Made by a program: the position numbers and the translations under genes. A stretch of 54,490 bases of DNA from Streptomyces boluensis (GTDB lineage: Bacteria; Actinomycetota; Actinomycetes; Streptomycetales; Streptomycetaceae), in assembly GCF_009908195.1 (NCBI RefSeq), contig NZ_JAAAHS010000006.1, forward strand, positions 1 through 54,490, read 5' to 3'. Within the stretch, counting starts at the first letter, position 1; every line of letters starts with the position of its first letter. Under the pieces are notes generated by a model. The model made no database searches. It saw only the letters and a program-made list of their open reading frames with translations, and was not told the origin of the DNA. This document shows positions 27,543 through 35,652 of this stretch, one piece after another.

Positions 27543-29114
27543 TCAGGCGGATCCCTTGCCGGTCGTGGCGCCCTTGATCAGGTCGGCTGCCTTCTCCGCG
27601 GCCATGATGGTGGGCGCGTTGGTGTTGCCGCGCGGCACGGTCGGGAACACGGACGCGTCGACGACACGCAGCCCCTCGACGTCGTACACCCGCAGCTCGG
27701 GGTCGACGACGGAGCCGATCGCGCAGGTCGAGGTCGGGTGGTACAGCGTCTGCCCGGAGCGCTGCGCCCAGGCGAGGAGGTCCGCGTCGGAGTCGGAAGC
27801 GGGTACGTCGTACGGGCTCGTGACCAGCTCGGTGACGGCCTGCTGAGCCGCGATCTCCAGCGCGATCCGGATGCCGGCGACGAGGGAGTCCCGGTCCTCG
27901 GCCGTCGTCAGATAGTTGTGCACGATGCGGGGCGCGGCGTCCGGGCGCGGCGAGCGCAGCGTCACCGCACCGCGGCTCGTCGGGGCGAGGACGCACGGCC
28001 CGAAGGAGAATCCGTGCTCGGACACCGGACCGAGGCCCTCCTGGTGGAAGAGGACCGGCGCTGCGTGGAACTGCACGTCGGCGGCAGCGAGTTCGGGCCT
28101 GCTGCGGAAGAAGCCGCCGGTCTCGGCGACGTTGGAGGACAGCGGGCCGCGCCCCTCGCTCTGCAGCAGCGCCGCGTTCTCCGGCGAAGCGGCCGACACG
28201 AGGGACTCGGTGTCGGTCCGGAAGTTCAGCAGCGTCATGTAGTGGTCCTGCAGTCCCTGGCCCACGGGCAGGTCGCGTAGGACCTCCAGGCCGAGGGCGG
28301 AGAGCAGCGCCGCCGGTCCGATCCCTGACAGCATCAGCAGCTTCGGGGACTCGTACGCGCCCGCGGACAGGATCACCTCCCGCTCGGCGCGGACCACCTC
28401 GACCGCCCCGCCCCGCTCCACCTCGACGCCCACGGCCCGGCCGCCCTCGACCACCACGCGGTGCGCACGGGCCGACGGGAGCACGGTGAGGTTGGGCCGC
28501 TCGAGCGCCGGGTGCAGGAAGGCGACGGCCGAGCTGCACCGCATACCGCCGCGCTGCGTCAACTGGTAGCGCCCCACGCCGAGTTGTGAAGGACCGTTGA
28601 AGTCGTCGTTCGCCTTGTGCCCGGCCTGTTGGGCGGCCCGTACGAAGGCCGTGGCGAGCGGGTGCTCCGACCTGCCCTCGCTGACGGTCAGCGGCCCGCC
28701 CGCGCCGTGGTGCTCGTCCGCGCCGCGCTCGTTGTCCTCGGAGCGCTTGAAGTACGGCAGGACCTCGTCGTACGACCAGCCGGTGGCCCCGGTCGCGGCC
28801 CAGCCGTCGTAGTCGGCGCGGCTGCCCCGGATGTAGATCATCGCGTTGATCGAGCTGCAGCCGCCGAACACCTTGCCGCGGGGCAGGTACGTCCGCCGGT
28901 CGCCGATGCCGGGCTCCGGATCCGAGTCCAGGTCCCAGTCGAGCCCGGACTTGAGCAACTGCGGGAAGGCGGCCGGGACATGGACCTCCTGAGCGGTGTC
29001 GGGCCCGCCGGCCTCGACGAGGGCCACCCGCACGTCGGGGTCCTCCGAGAGCCGCGCGGCGAGCACACAGCCCGCGGAGCCTGCGCCGACGATGACGTAG
29101 TCGTACATGCTCAT
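27543..29114 (-). CDS. GMC-family oxidoreductase (choline dehydrogenase-like)
   Basis: 523 residues. The FAD fingerprint is YDYVIVGAGSAGCVLAARLSE, the GMC signature 1 is GKVFGGCSSINAMIYIRG, and signature 2 is SAGAYESPKLLMLSGIGP. The active-site pair is His in LYHPTSTCAIG and Asn in PRGNTNAPTIMAAEKAADLI. These enzymes oxidise primary alcohols (choline, alkanols, polyethylene glycol) to aldehydes. ATG 29114 has GGGA upstream; ATG 29108 is two codons later. A TetR gene lies divergent across a 537-bp gap and may control it. The substrate is not predictable, and the pathway island further on may supply it. Confidence 0.88.
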   Translation of the reverse strand: MSMYDYVIVGAGSAGCVLAARLSEDPDVRVALVEAGGPDTAQEVHVPAAFPQLLKSGLDWDLDSDPEPGIGDRRTYLPRGKVFGGCSSINAMIYIRGSRADYDGWAATGATGWSYDEVLPYFKRSEDNERGADEHHGAGGPLTVSEGRSEHPLATAFVRAAQQAGHKANDDFNGPSQLGVGRYQLTQRGGMRCSSAVAFLHPALERPNLTVLPSARAHRVVVEGGRAVGVEVERGGAVEVVRAEREVILSAGAYESPKLLMLSGIGPAALLSALGLEVLRDLPVGQGLQDHYMTLLNFRTDTESLVSAASPENAALLQSEGRGPLSSNVAETGGFFRSRPELAAADVQFHAAPVLFHQEGLGPVSEHGFSFGPCVLAPTSRGAVTLRSPRPDAAPRIVHNYLTTAEDRDSLVAGIRIALEIAAQQAVTELVTSPYDVPASDSDADLLAWAQRSGQTLYHPTSTCAIGSVVDPELRVYDVEGLRVVDASVFPTVPRGNTNAPTIMAAEKAADLIKGATTGKGSA

Positions 29115-29651
29115 CCCGTCCCTTGAACGAAGAACCTGGCTGAAGTGCCTGGCTGAAGAACCTGACTGAAGTGCCTGACTGGGGAATGCGTGCGACGAAC
29201 GACGTGCCGGCGAGCGGTCAAGGAGTTGATCGTGGCTCACTGACCGGTCGTGCCGGGAGTAGAGTTCCGGCCCCGTACGGGCGAGCCCAACAGCGCGACG
29301 ACGACGTCGAGTTGACCGGACGGGCCGCGTCGCGCAGCCCGTGCCCGGCCAGGCGCGCCGCCGCGACCGCTGTCGCGCGTGTCGCCTGAGCCGTGTGCCA
29401 TGACCACACACGGTTGTCCGTCCGGGCCCGCGAGTGCGTCGCTCGTGGCCGGAAGATGCCAGGCGGCACAAGCGACGCCATGGCTGGTGAAGGTGACTTC
29501 CGCGCTGTGTCTGTCTTGCGTCCTCGTCGCGCACCGGCCCGTCCCGCGCGCAGACGACACCGGCCCGCAGGCACCGGCCCGCCGGCGGTGAACCGCAGTG
29601 CGGGGCAGCGTGCCCGCCAAGCGAGAAGGGGGGCTGCTACGATCTCGAATC
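29115..29651. other. 537-bp divergent intergenic region
   Basis: No gene seen between the GMC and TetR starts. It contains four tandem 13-bp repeats next to the GMC start and a palindrome at the TetR start, both listed separately. The middle (29185-29630) holds no ORF with a ribosome site and no recognisable domain. Confidence 0.45.
29133..29184. repeat. Four tandem 13-bp repeats upstream of the GMC gene
   Basis: The unit NNCCTGRCTGAAG occurs four times head to tail. The first two bases alternate AA, TG, AA, TG and the fourth copy ends GGGG. The array begins 19 bases from the GMC ATG, so it lies in the promoter or leader and may be an array of regulator sites or a slippage-prone tract. Confidence 0.7.
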
Positions 29652-29661
29652 GTGTTCGAGA
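29643..29661 (+). promoter_or_regulatory. Palindromic operator across the TetR start codon
   Basis: TCTCGAA-TCGTG-TTCGAGA is a perfect 7-bp inverted repeat with a 5-base spacer that contains the GTG start. A -10-like TACGAT at 29638-29643 ends 8 bases before the GTG, so the transcript may be leaderless and the operator would cover its +1. Autorepression is the natural reading. Confidence 0.55.
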
Positions 29662-30272
29662 ACATTCCGGCAAACCGGCAGCAGAAGCGCACATCCGGCG
29701 TCCAGCGCCGTGGCCAGGAGCGCCGAAAGGCGATCATCGACGCCGCCGAGTCGCTGCTCGCCGAGCAGGGTTACGAGGCCGCCACCCTCAAGGCGATCGG
29801 CGAGCGCGCGGGCATTCCGACCGCGTCGATGTACCACTACTTCCCCGACCGGCACCAGGTCGAGGCCGAGCTCCTGCGCCGGCACACGGCGGAGCTCGAC
29901 GCCCTCATCACGGCCACCCTGGACGAGCCCGAGGCGCAGACGCTGCGCGAGGCGGTCGACGTGGTGATCGACCTCCTCCGCGACTACTACCGCGCCAACC
30001 CGAGCTGCACCCAGCTGTGGTTCGCCGGCCGCCACCAGATCCTCGTCGACCTGGTGGAGGCGTTCGACGAGGTGCAGGCGGAGCGGCTCTGGCGCCACCT
30101 CGTCGACCGCGGTCTCGCCTCCGCCGACACCCCGCTGCTCGCCGTCCAGCTCTCGTTCGAGGTGGGCAACCGCCTCTTCGACGTGGCCTTCCGCCGCTCC
30201 CCGGACGGCGACGACACCACGATCGACGAGGCCCGCCGCCTGATCACCGCGTACCTGGAGTCGTACGCCTGA
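29652..30272 (+). CDS. TetR-family transcriptional regulator
   Basis: 206 residues. The helix-turn-helix is in RRKAIIDAAESLLAEQGYEA, then ATLKAIGERAGIPTASMYHYF. The C-terminal helical ligand domain (~75-200) includes LWFAGRHQILVDLVEAFDEV. The GTG at 29652 is tentative: it lacks a ribosome site but fits a leaderless message. GTG 29598 and 29610 are in frame upstream. The gene is divergent from the GMC oxidoreductase, which is its likely target along with itself. The inducer is unknown. Confidence 0.82.
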   Translation: MFENIPANRQQKRTSGVQRRGQERRKAIIDAAESLLAEQGYEAATLKAIGERAGIPTASMYHYFPDRHQVEAELLRRHTAELDALITATLDEPEAQTLREAVDVVIDLLRDYYRANPSCTQLWFAGRHQILVDLVEAFDEVQAERLWRHLVDRGLASADTPLLAVQLSFEVGNRLFDVAFRRSPDGDDTTIDEARRLITAYLESYA

Positions 30273-30465
30273 GAAGGCACGAACACGCTGTGCACCCCGA
30301 GGCGGCCGGGGTGTTCCGCGAGGCCCACCACGGGACGGGTCGTCGACCTGTCATCCGCACGGTCCCGCGGAGGATGCCCATCGCTCACGAGATGTGCAGG
30401 CTGGTGCCCCGGGCGGGGCTCGCGTCCGGGCACGTCAAGGGGGAGGGCCGCACAGAAAGGACCCC

Positions 30466-31824
30466 ATGGGCACGAGGCGCGTGACGGGCCCCGTGAGCGG
30501 CAGGGCGAGTGGCGCCGCCCGCTGGCTGGCCCGGCTTGCCGTGCTCGCGGCGACCGGCTCGCTGGTCGTACTCGCACTGGCCGTGGGCGACGGCGGTCTT
30601 GTGGTGGTCGGCGCGGGGCTGCTCGGCCTGGTGCTCTGCGCCGTGGGCATCTGGTGGTTCGTGGCCCACCGTGGTGTGGTGCGGCTGTTCGGGGCGGTTC
30701 TCGGAATTGCGGCACCCGTCGACGTGTTGGTGCTTTTCGGACACCGGGGGCTGTGGCGGACGGCCCTGGTGCTGATCCTGTGCTGGGCCGCGTCGCTGGT
30801 GTGCGCCCGTGCGGCGCTCGTACGGGCGCGGTCGCGGCGTCGGCGGCGGATCGTCCGGGCGGCCCGGCCCGAGCGGGCGGTGCTGATCATGAACCCGCGT
30901 TCCGGCGGCGGGAAGGTCGGCCGCTTTGAACTGGTCCGGCGCGCCGAGGAGTTGGGCGCCCGGGTGATCCTGCTCGACCCGGACGCCCCCGCCGACATCA
31001 CCGCCCTCGCCCGCGAGGCCGTGGCCGAGGGCGCGGACCTGCTCGGTGTGGCGGGAGGCGACGGCACACAGGCCTTGGTCGCGGCGGTCGCCGCCGAGCA
31101 CGGACTGCCGTTCCTGGTGATCTCCGCCGGCACCCGCAACCACTTCGCCATGGATCTCGGCCTGGACCGTGCCGACCCCGCCCGCTGCCTGGACGCGCTG
31201 ACCGACGGCGAGGAACTCCGCGTGGACCTCGGGGACGTCTCGGGCCGCGCCTTCGTCAACACCGTGTCCTTCGGGGCGTACGCCGACGTCGTGCAACGAC
31301 CCGGGTACCGCGACGACAAGGCGGGCACGGCACTCGCCCTCATGCCGGACCTGCTGCTGGGGGAGGGCGCACGACGGCTCGCTGCACGCGTCGGCGGCAC
31401 GGAACTCCTCGGCCGGCAGGCGCTGTTGGTCAGCAACAACCCGTACACCTCACCGGACGTGCTCGACGGCGCGGGGCGGCGGCCGCGGCTCGACGAGGGA
31501 GTGCTCGGCGTGCTCGGCATCCGGGTGGAGACCGCCGCCCAGGCCGCGGATCTCGCGGTGCGCGGCTCGCAGTCCGCGGCGCTGACCGTCATGACCGCGC
31601 GCCGCGTGGAGGTGAGCGCCGACGCGGACACGATCCCGGTGGCCGTCGACGGCGAGGCCCTCCAACTCCCCACACCCGTCGTGTGCACGCTGCGCCCAGG
31701 TGCGTTACGCGTCGTCGTACCGCGCCACCGGCCCGGCGCCATCGCCCCGCCGCCGCGCGTGAACTGGCGCCGCATCGTCGACCTCGCTTTCACCACGCCC
31801 CGCCGGCGAAAGGCACGCCCGTGA
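30466..31824 (+). CDS. Membrane-anchored diacylglycerol/lipid kinase (YegS/DagK-like)
   Basis: 452 residues. The N-terminal ~120 residues hold four hydrophobic segments (starting [20 protein letters not shown]). Then comes the lipid kinase catalytic domain: [30 protein letters not shown] (the GGDGT nucleotide loop) and [16 protein letters not shown]. The C-terminal half has [14 protein letters not shown]. It should phosphorylate diacylglycerol or a related lipid at the membrane. ATG 30466 follows GAAAGG. A TTA codon at 31705-31707 suggests bldA-dependent translation. The stop overlaps the DUF1345 start (GTGA), so the two proteins likely act together. Confidence 0.85.
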   Translation: MGTRRVTGPVSGRASGAARWLARLAVLAATGSLVVLALAVGDGGLVVVGAGLLGLVLCAVGIWWFVAHRGVVRLFGAVLGIAAPVDVLVLFGHRGLWRTALVLILCWAASLVCARAALVRARSRRRRRIVRAARPERAVLIMNPRSGGGKVGRFELVRRAEELGARVILLDPDAPADITALAREAVAEGADLLGVAGGDGTQALVAAVAAEHGLPFLVISAGTRNHFAMDLGLDRADPARCLDALTDGEELRVDLGDVSGRAFVNTVSFGAYADVVQRPGYRDDKAGTALALMPDLLLGEGARRLAARVGGTELLGRQALLVSNNPYTSPDVLDGAGRRPRLDEGVLGVLGIRVETAAQAADLAVRGSQSAALTVMTARRVEVSADADTIPVAVDGEALQLPTPVVCTLRPGALRVVVPRHRPGAIAPPPRVNWRRIVDLAFTTPRRRKARP

Positions 31825-32531
31825 ACCGGACAGTGGCTGAGGGCCGGCGGAACCAGTGGCTGTCCGAGCGCCGCCGGACCGTCGCGAGCGCCGTCGTCGC
31901 GGCGGCCGCGGCCGCCCTGCTCCTGATCTTCGACGGGAGTTGGGAACAGGTCACGGCGGCGGACGTGTGCGTGCTCGTCCTGCTGACGTACCTGTTCCCG
32001 TATCTGCTGGTCACGACGGTGGCATTCTCGACCGCATCGCCGGAGCGCGTACGGAACTGGGCCCGGCGGGAGGCGCGGGGCACGGTCCTTCAGCGGTACG
32101 TGTACGGGACGGCGCCCGGTCCGGGGGTGTCCGTCTTCATCGCGGCGGCCGCGCTGGTGGCGGCGGTGGTGTGGCTGCCCGGACACATCGGTTCCGCCTT
32201 CGCGCCCGCACCGCGTGCGGCGGCCGCGTTCGTCCTGGTCGCCGTGGCGTGGGTCTGTGTGGCGGTGTCATTCGCGGTCGCGTTCCAGGCGGACAACCTC
32301 GTGGAGGACGGAGGCGCGCTGGAATTCCCCGGCGAAGGGGGCGGCGACGGGGAGACGGCCTGGGCGGACTACGTCTATTTCGCCTTCTCGGTGATGACGA
32401 CGTTCGGCACGACGGACGTCGACGTCACGTCCCGCGAAATGCGCCGGACGGTGACGGCCAATGCGACCATCGCGTTCGTCTTCAACACCGTCACGGTGGC
32501 GTCCATCGTCTCGGCGCTCGGAGGGATCTGA
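31821..32531 (+). CDS. DUF1345 membrane protein
   Basis: 236 residues with about five membrane segments. Near the C-terminus [20 protein letters not shown] precedes a hydrophobic helix ([20 protein letters not shown]). This is the conserved DUF1345 ending and recalls the pore helix and filter of two-helix ion channels. Function is unknown. GTG 31821 overlaps the lipid kinase stop. The gene is followed by a short hairpin and a convergent gene. Confidence 0.78.
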   Translation: MNRTVAEGRRNQWLSERRRTVASAVVAAAAAALLLIFDGSWEQVTAADVCVLVLLTYLFPYLLVTTVAFSTASPERVRNWARREARGTVLQRYVYGTAPGPGVSVFIAAAALVAAVVWLPGHIGSAFAPAPRAAAAFVLVAVAWVCVAVSFAVAFQADNLVEDGGALEFPGEGGGDGETAWADYVYFAFSVMTTFGTTDVDVTSREMRRTVTANATIAFVFNTVTVASIVSALGGI

Positions 32532-32535
32532 GCCG

Positions 32536-32557
32536 GGGCAGGCCGAAGGAACTGCCC
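32536..32557. terminator. Short hairpin, possible terminator
   Basis: GGGCAG/CTGCCC with a 10-base loop lies just after the DUF1345 stop. The stem is short, so the call is weak. Confidence 0.35.
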
Positions 32558-32633
32558 TGATTCTCAGATGCGCTCCCACCAGCCGAGGGCCAGGACGGAT
32601 CCCTTCTACGGCGACGCACCCGAACGTGCCCGG

Positions 32634-33980
32634 TCAGTTCACCGAAGCCGCCCCGCGGCGGGCATTGCGGCGGCTTCCGTTGATCAGGTCGTTGAAACGG
32701 TCGACGGTCCAGATGATCCGCAGCCCCAGCGCGCCCATCATCAGCGGGCGAGGGAACTTGGGCTTCTTCGCCCACAGCGTCTTCAGGTCCTCGTGCTGCT
32801 CCCCGTCCACGATCAGGTCGGCGATGAGGGAACCGACGTACGGCGCCTGGGCCAGGCCGTGGCCGTTGCAGGCGACCGAGTAGAAGACATCGTCGTCGAT
32901 CTGGCCGGCGAGCGGCAGCCACGACGAGGTGATCCCGATCCAGCCGCCCCAGGCGCGCGCGGCCGCGACGTCGGCGAGCTCGGGGAAGCGCGTCTCGAAG
33001 GCGCGTGCCAGATCGGCGACGACCGCCTCGTCCGGGTCCCGCCGGGGGAGCGGGTAGCTCTTTCCCCGCTGGAGCCGACGGACGCCGAACACGATGGTGT
33101 TGCGTGCGGTCAGCCGGTAGTTCTCCATGATGTTGTGCTGGGTCACCACTCCCGACCGGCTGGTCCACTCAAGCGCGGCCAGGCGCGCGGGATCGATCGG
33201 CTCGGTCTCCACCTCGCTGACCCAGATCGGCGAGGAGAGCCGCTGGGGCGTGATGGCCAGCTCGCCACCGAAGGCGTTGGTCGCGAGCACGATCTTGTGT
33301 GCGCGCACCTCGCCCCCTGGCGTCCTGACCGTGACGTGATCGCCGTCCTGCGTGACGTCGGTGACGCGGGTCTGCTCGAAGACCCGGGCGCTGGATGCGA
33401 GGACGGCGCGGCGGATGCCGAGGCTGAACTTGCCGGGGTTCAGCAGCCCGCCGACGGACTCGCGCATACCGCCGACGAATCCGCGGGGGATCCCGAGCTC
33501 CGCGCTCGTGCCCGACTCGACCTGCGCACCGGCCTTCCGCAGCAGCTTCGTCACGCGGCGCACGCGGCCCATCTGCCCCCGGGACACGGCCGCACAGACG
33601 TTGCCCGTCGCCTCGTAGTCGCAGTCGAGGTCCAGTCGTTCGATCAGCTGCTCAAGGAAGTGCGCGGAGTTCTCGGCGAATCGGACGATGCCGGGAAACC
33701 TCCTCGGGTAGAGCAGGTTCAGGAGCTGGATGTCGCCCCCCGGAGCGCCCGCCACCTGCCCGGCGTTGCGTGAGGCGGAGCCATGGCCGCAGAACTCGGC
33801 CTCAAGCAGCACCACGTCCTTGCCGCGCTCGGCAAGCCGCAGCGCCGTCGACATGCCTGCCAAGCCGCCGCCCACGACCGCGACTTCGCAGGTGACGTCT
33901 TCGCGCAGGGCGGGCCGGACGTCGCCGGGCGGGTCGACCCATCCGCTGAAGGTGGTGTATTCGACGTTGTCCGTCCTCAT
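32634..33980 (-). CDS. PuuB-like FAD-dependent amine oxidoreductase
   Basis: 448 residues. CEVAVVGGGLAGMSTALRLAE is the FAD fingerprint, followed by VVLLEAEFCGHGSASRNAGQ, where the (A/S)-x-(G/S)-RN-(A/G)-GQ pattern is typical of gamma-glutamylputrescine oxidase (PuuB) and related DAO-family enzymes. The C-terminal VACNGHGLAQAPYVGSLIADLI is the closing FAD contact. PuuB oxidises a gamma-glutamyl-amine to an aldehyde plus ammonia and hydrogen peroxide. With a glutamine-synthetase-like ligase and a PuuD-like amidase ten kb away in the same island, that role is plausible. GAGGAA lies 5 bases before the ATG. Last gene of the long operon. Confidence 0.8.
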   Translation of the reverse strand: MRTDNVEYTTFSGWVDPPGDVRPALREDVTCEVAVVGGGLAGMSTALRLAERGKDVVLLEAEFCGHGSASRNAGQVAGAPGGDIQLLNLLYPRRFPGIVRFAENSAHFLEQLIERLDLDCDYEATGNVCAAVSRGQMGRVRRVTKLLRKAGAQVESGTSAELGIPRGFVGGMRESVGGLLNPGKFSLGIRRAVLASSARVFEQTRVTDVTQDGDHVTVRTPGGEVRAHKIVLATNAFGGELAITPQRLSSPIWVSEVETEPIDPARLAALEWTSRSGVVTQHNIMENYRLTARNTIVFGVRRLQRGKSYPLPRRDPDEAVVADLARAFETRFPELADVAAARAWGGWIGITSSWLPLAGQIDDDVFYSVACNGHGLAQAPYVGSLIADLIVDGEQHEDLKTLWAKKPKFPRPLMMGALGLRIIWTVDRFNDLINGSRRNARRGAASVN

Positions 33981-33999
33981 GGCTGTTCCTCGTTCTCAC

Positions 34000-34038
34000 G
34001 TCGTACGTGGGTGTCGTACGCGGGTGTCGTACGTAGGG
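34000..34038. repeat. Three tandem 13-bp repeats
   Basis: The unit GTCGTACGYRGGT occurs three times head to tail in the 84-bp gap between the CoA ligase stop and the oxidase start. The third copy diverges at its end. It may affect spacing or local control of the last gene of the operon. Confidence 0.7.
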
Positions 34039-34064
34039 GGATGTCGTCGCAGGGCTGCTCGGCG

Positions 34065-35612
34065 TCAGGCCAGCCTGCGCTTGAGGATCTTTCCGCTGCC
34101 GGTCATCGGCAGGCTCGGCACGAGCTCGACGATGCGGGGGTACTTGTAGGAGGCCATCTGCGCCTTGCCCCAGGCGACGAGTTCGTCGGGGGTGACGGCG
34201 GCATCCTTCTCGGGGATCACGAAAGCCTTGATCTCCTCGCCGTGGCTGTCGTGCGGGACGCCGATGACCGCCGCGAGGCTCACCGCGGGATGGGTGTGCA
34301 GCACCTCTTCGATCTCGCGCGGGTAGACGTTGAACCCGCCGCGGATGATCAGGTCCTTCGCGCGGTCGACGATGTAGTAGAAGCCGTCCTCGTCACGTCG
34401 GGCGAGGTCCCCGGAGCGGAACCAGCCGTCGCGGATCACCTCGGCCGTCTCCTCGGGGCGGTTGTAGTAGCCCTTCATGACGTTGTGGCCCCGGATCGCG
34501 ATCTCGCCGACCTGGCCGGGCTCGGTGACCTCGCTCCAGTCCGGTCGGATCAGCTTCAGCTCCACACCCCAGATCGGGATGCCGATGGAGCCCGGTCGCG
34601 CGGCGAGCCGGGGGTCGCTGAACGTGGCGACGGGAGACGTCTCGGACAGCCCGTACCCTTCGAGCACGCTGACGCCGAGACGCTGCTCGACCTGGTTGAT
34701 GATCTCGACCGGCAGGGCCGCCCCGCCCGAGATCCCGATCCGTAGATTTCCGGCGATCCGGTGGACGTCGATGTCGTCGGTGAGGGCGTTGAGCAGCCCC
34801 CACCACATGGTCGGCACGCCGGCGAAGAACGTGATGGTCTCGCGGTTCATCAGCTCGACCACCTCACGGGCGGCGAAGCGCGGCACGAGATGCAGGGTCG
34901 CCGCGACCGAGAACCCCGCGTGCATCTGCACCGTCGCGCCGAAGGTGTGGAACAGCGGAAGGCACACCACATGGCTGTCGGTGGCCGGTGCACTGCCGAA
35001 CAGCCGGTTGTTGGCAAGGACGTTCAACATGACGTTCGCGTGCGAGAGTTCGGCGCCCTTGGCCTGGCCGGTCGTTCCCGACGTGTACAGGATGACCGCG
35101 GTGTCGGTCGGCTCTCGAACCACCGACTCGAACTCGGTGCTCATCCCGGCCAGCGCCTGACCCAGGGTCTCGGTGCCGGCGACCGGGCCGGCCGCTTCCT
35201 CGTCGGAGGTGATGACGAAGAAGTGCTCGACCGCCGAGATCTCGCGGAATCCGGCATGGCCCTCAACGGCCATGGCCAGCTCCGGAGTTCCCTCGAAGCA
35301 GAAGTACGCCGAGACGTCCGCGTCGTCCAGGTGGTACGCGATCTCCCGGCCCTTGAGCAGGACGTTCAGCGGCACCACGACCGCCCCGGCCTTGAGCACG
35401 CCGTAGTACACGATCGGGAACTGCGGCAGGTTGGGGCAGCTGAGCGCGACCTTGTCGCCGGGGCGGACGCCCCGCGACACCAGCAGGTTGGCGACCTGGT
35501 TCGCCGCCGCGTCGACCTCCCGGAAGGTCAGTCGCTGCGAGCCGAGCACGAGCGCGTCCCGGTCGGGAAACGTACGGGCGGAGTCCTCGAGGAGGATCGA
35601 GAGGTTCAGCAT
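34065..35612 (-). CDS. Long-chain/medium-chain acyl-CoA ligase (FadD-like)
   Basis: 515 residues with all ANL motifs: ILYTSGTTGQAKGAELSH (P-loop), LEGYGLSETSPVATF, FRSGDLARRDEDGFYYIVDR, then KDLIIRGGFNVYPREIEEVL, and the C-terminal Lys in PMTGSGKILKRRLA. It should activate a carboxylic acid to its CoA thioester with ATP. Being next to an aldehyde dehydrogenase, it probably takes the acid made there. The start is ATG 35612. It is a separate enzyme from the ligase domain in the fusion gene upstream, so the pathway has two activation steps or two substrates. Confidence 0.86.
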   Translation of the reverse strand: MLNLSILLEDSARTFPDRDALVLGSQRLTFREVDAAANQVANLLVSRGVRPGDKVALSCPNLPQFPIVYYGVLKAGAVVVPLNVLLKGREIAYHLDDADVSAYFCFEGTPELAMAVEGHAGFREISAVEHFFVITSDEEAAGPVAGTETLGQALAGMSTEFESVVREPTDTAVILYTSGTTGQAKGAELSHANVMLNVLANNRLFGSAPATDSHVVCLPLFHTFGATVQMHAGFSVAATLHLVPRFAAREVVELMNRETITFFAGVPTMWWGLLNALTDDIDVHRIAGNLRIGISGGAALPVEIINQVEQRLGVSVLEGYGLSETSPVATFSDPRLAARPGSIGIPIWGVELKLIRPDWSEVTEPGQVGEIAIRGHNVMKGYYNRPEETAEVIRDGWFRSGDLARRDEDGFYYIVDRAKDLIIRGGFNVYPREIEEVLHTHPAVSLAAVIGVPHDSHGEEIKAFVIPEKDAAVTPDELVAWGKAQMASYKYPRIVELVPSLPMTGSGKILKRRLA

Positions 35613-35652
35613 GGCGGTGCTCCCATGGTGGCTGCACGACAACGGACGGGTT

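Noticed and set aside
27303-28280. Plus-strand open frame opposite the GMC gene
   Set aside because: Antisense to clear GMC motifs; composition is that of a shadow frame.
29133-29184. Reading the 13-bp repeats as a CRISPR array
   Set aside because: There are no spacers, the units are directly adjacent and no cas genes are in the window.
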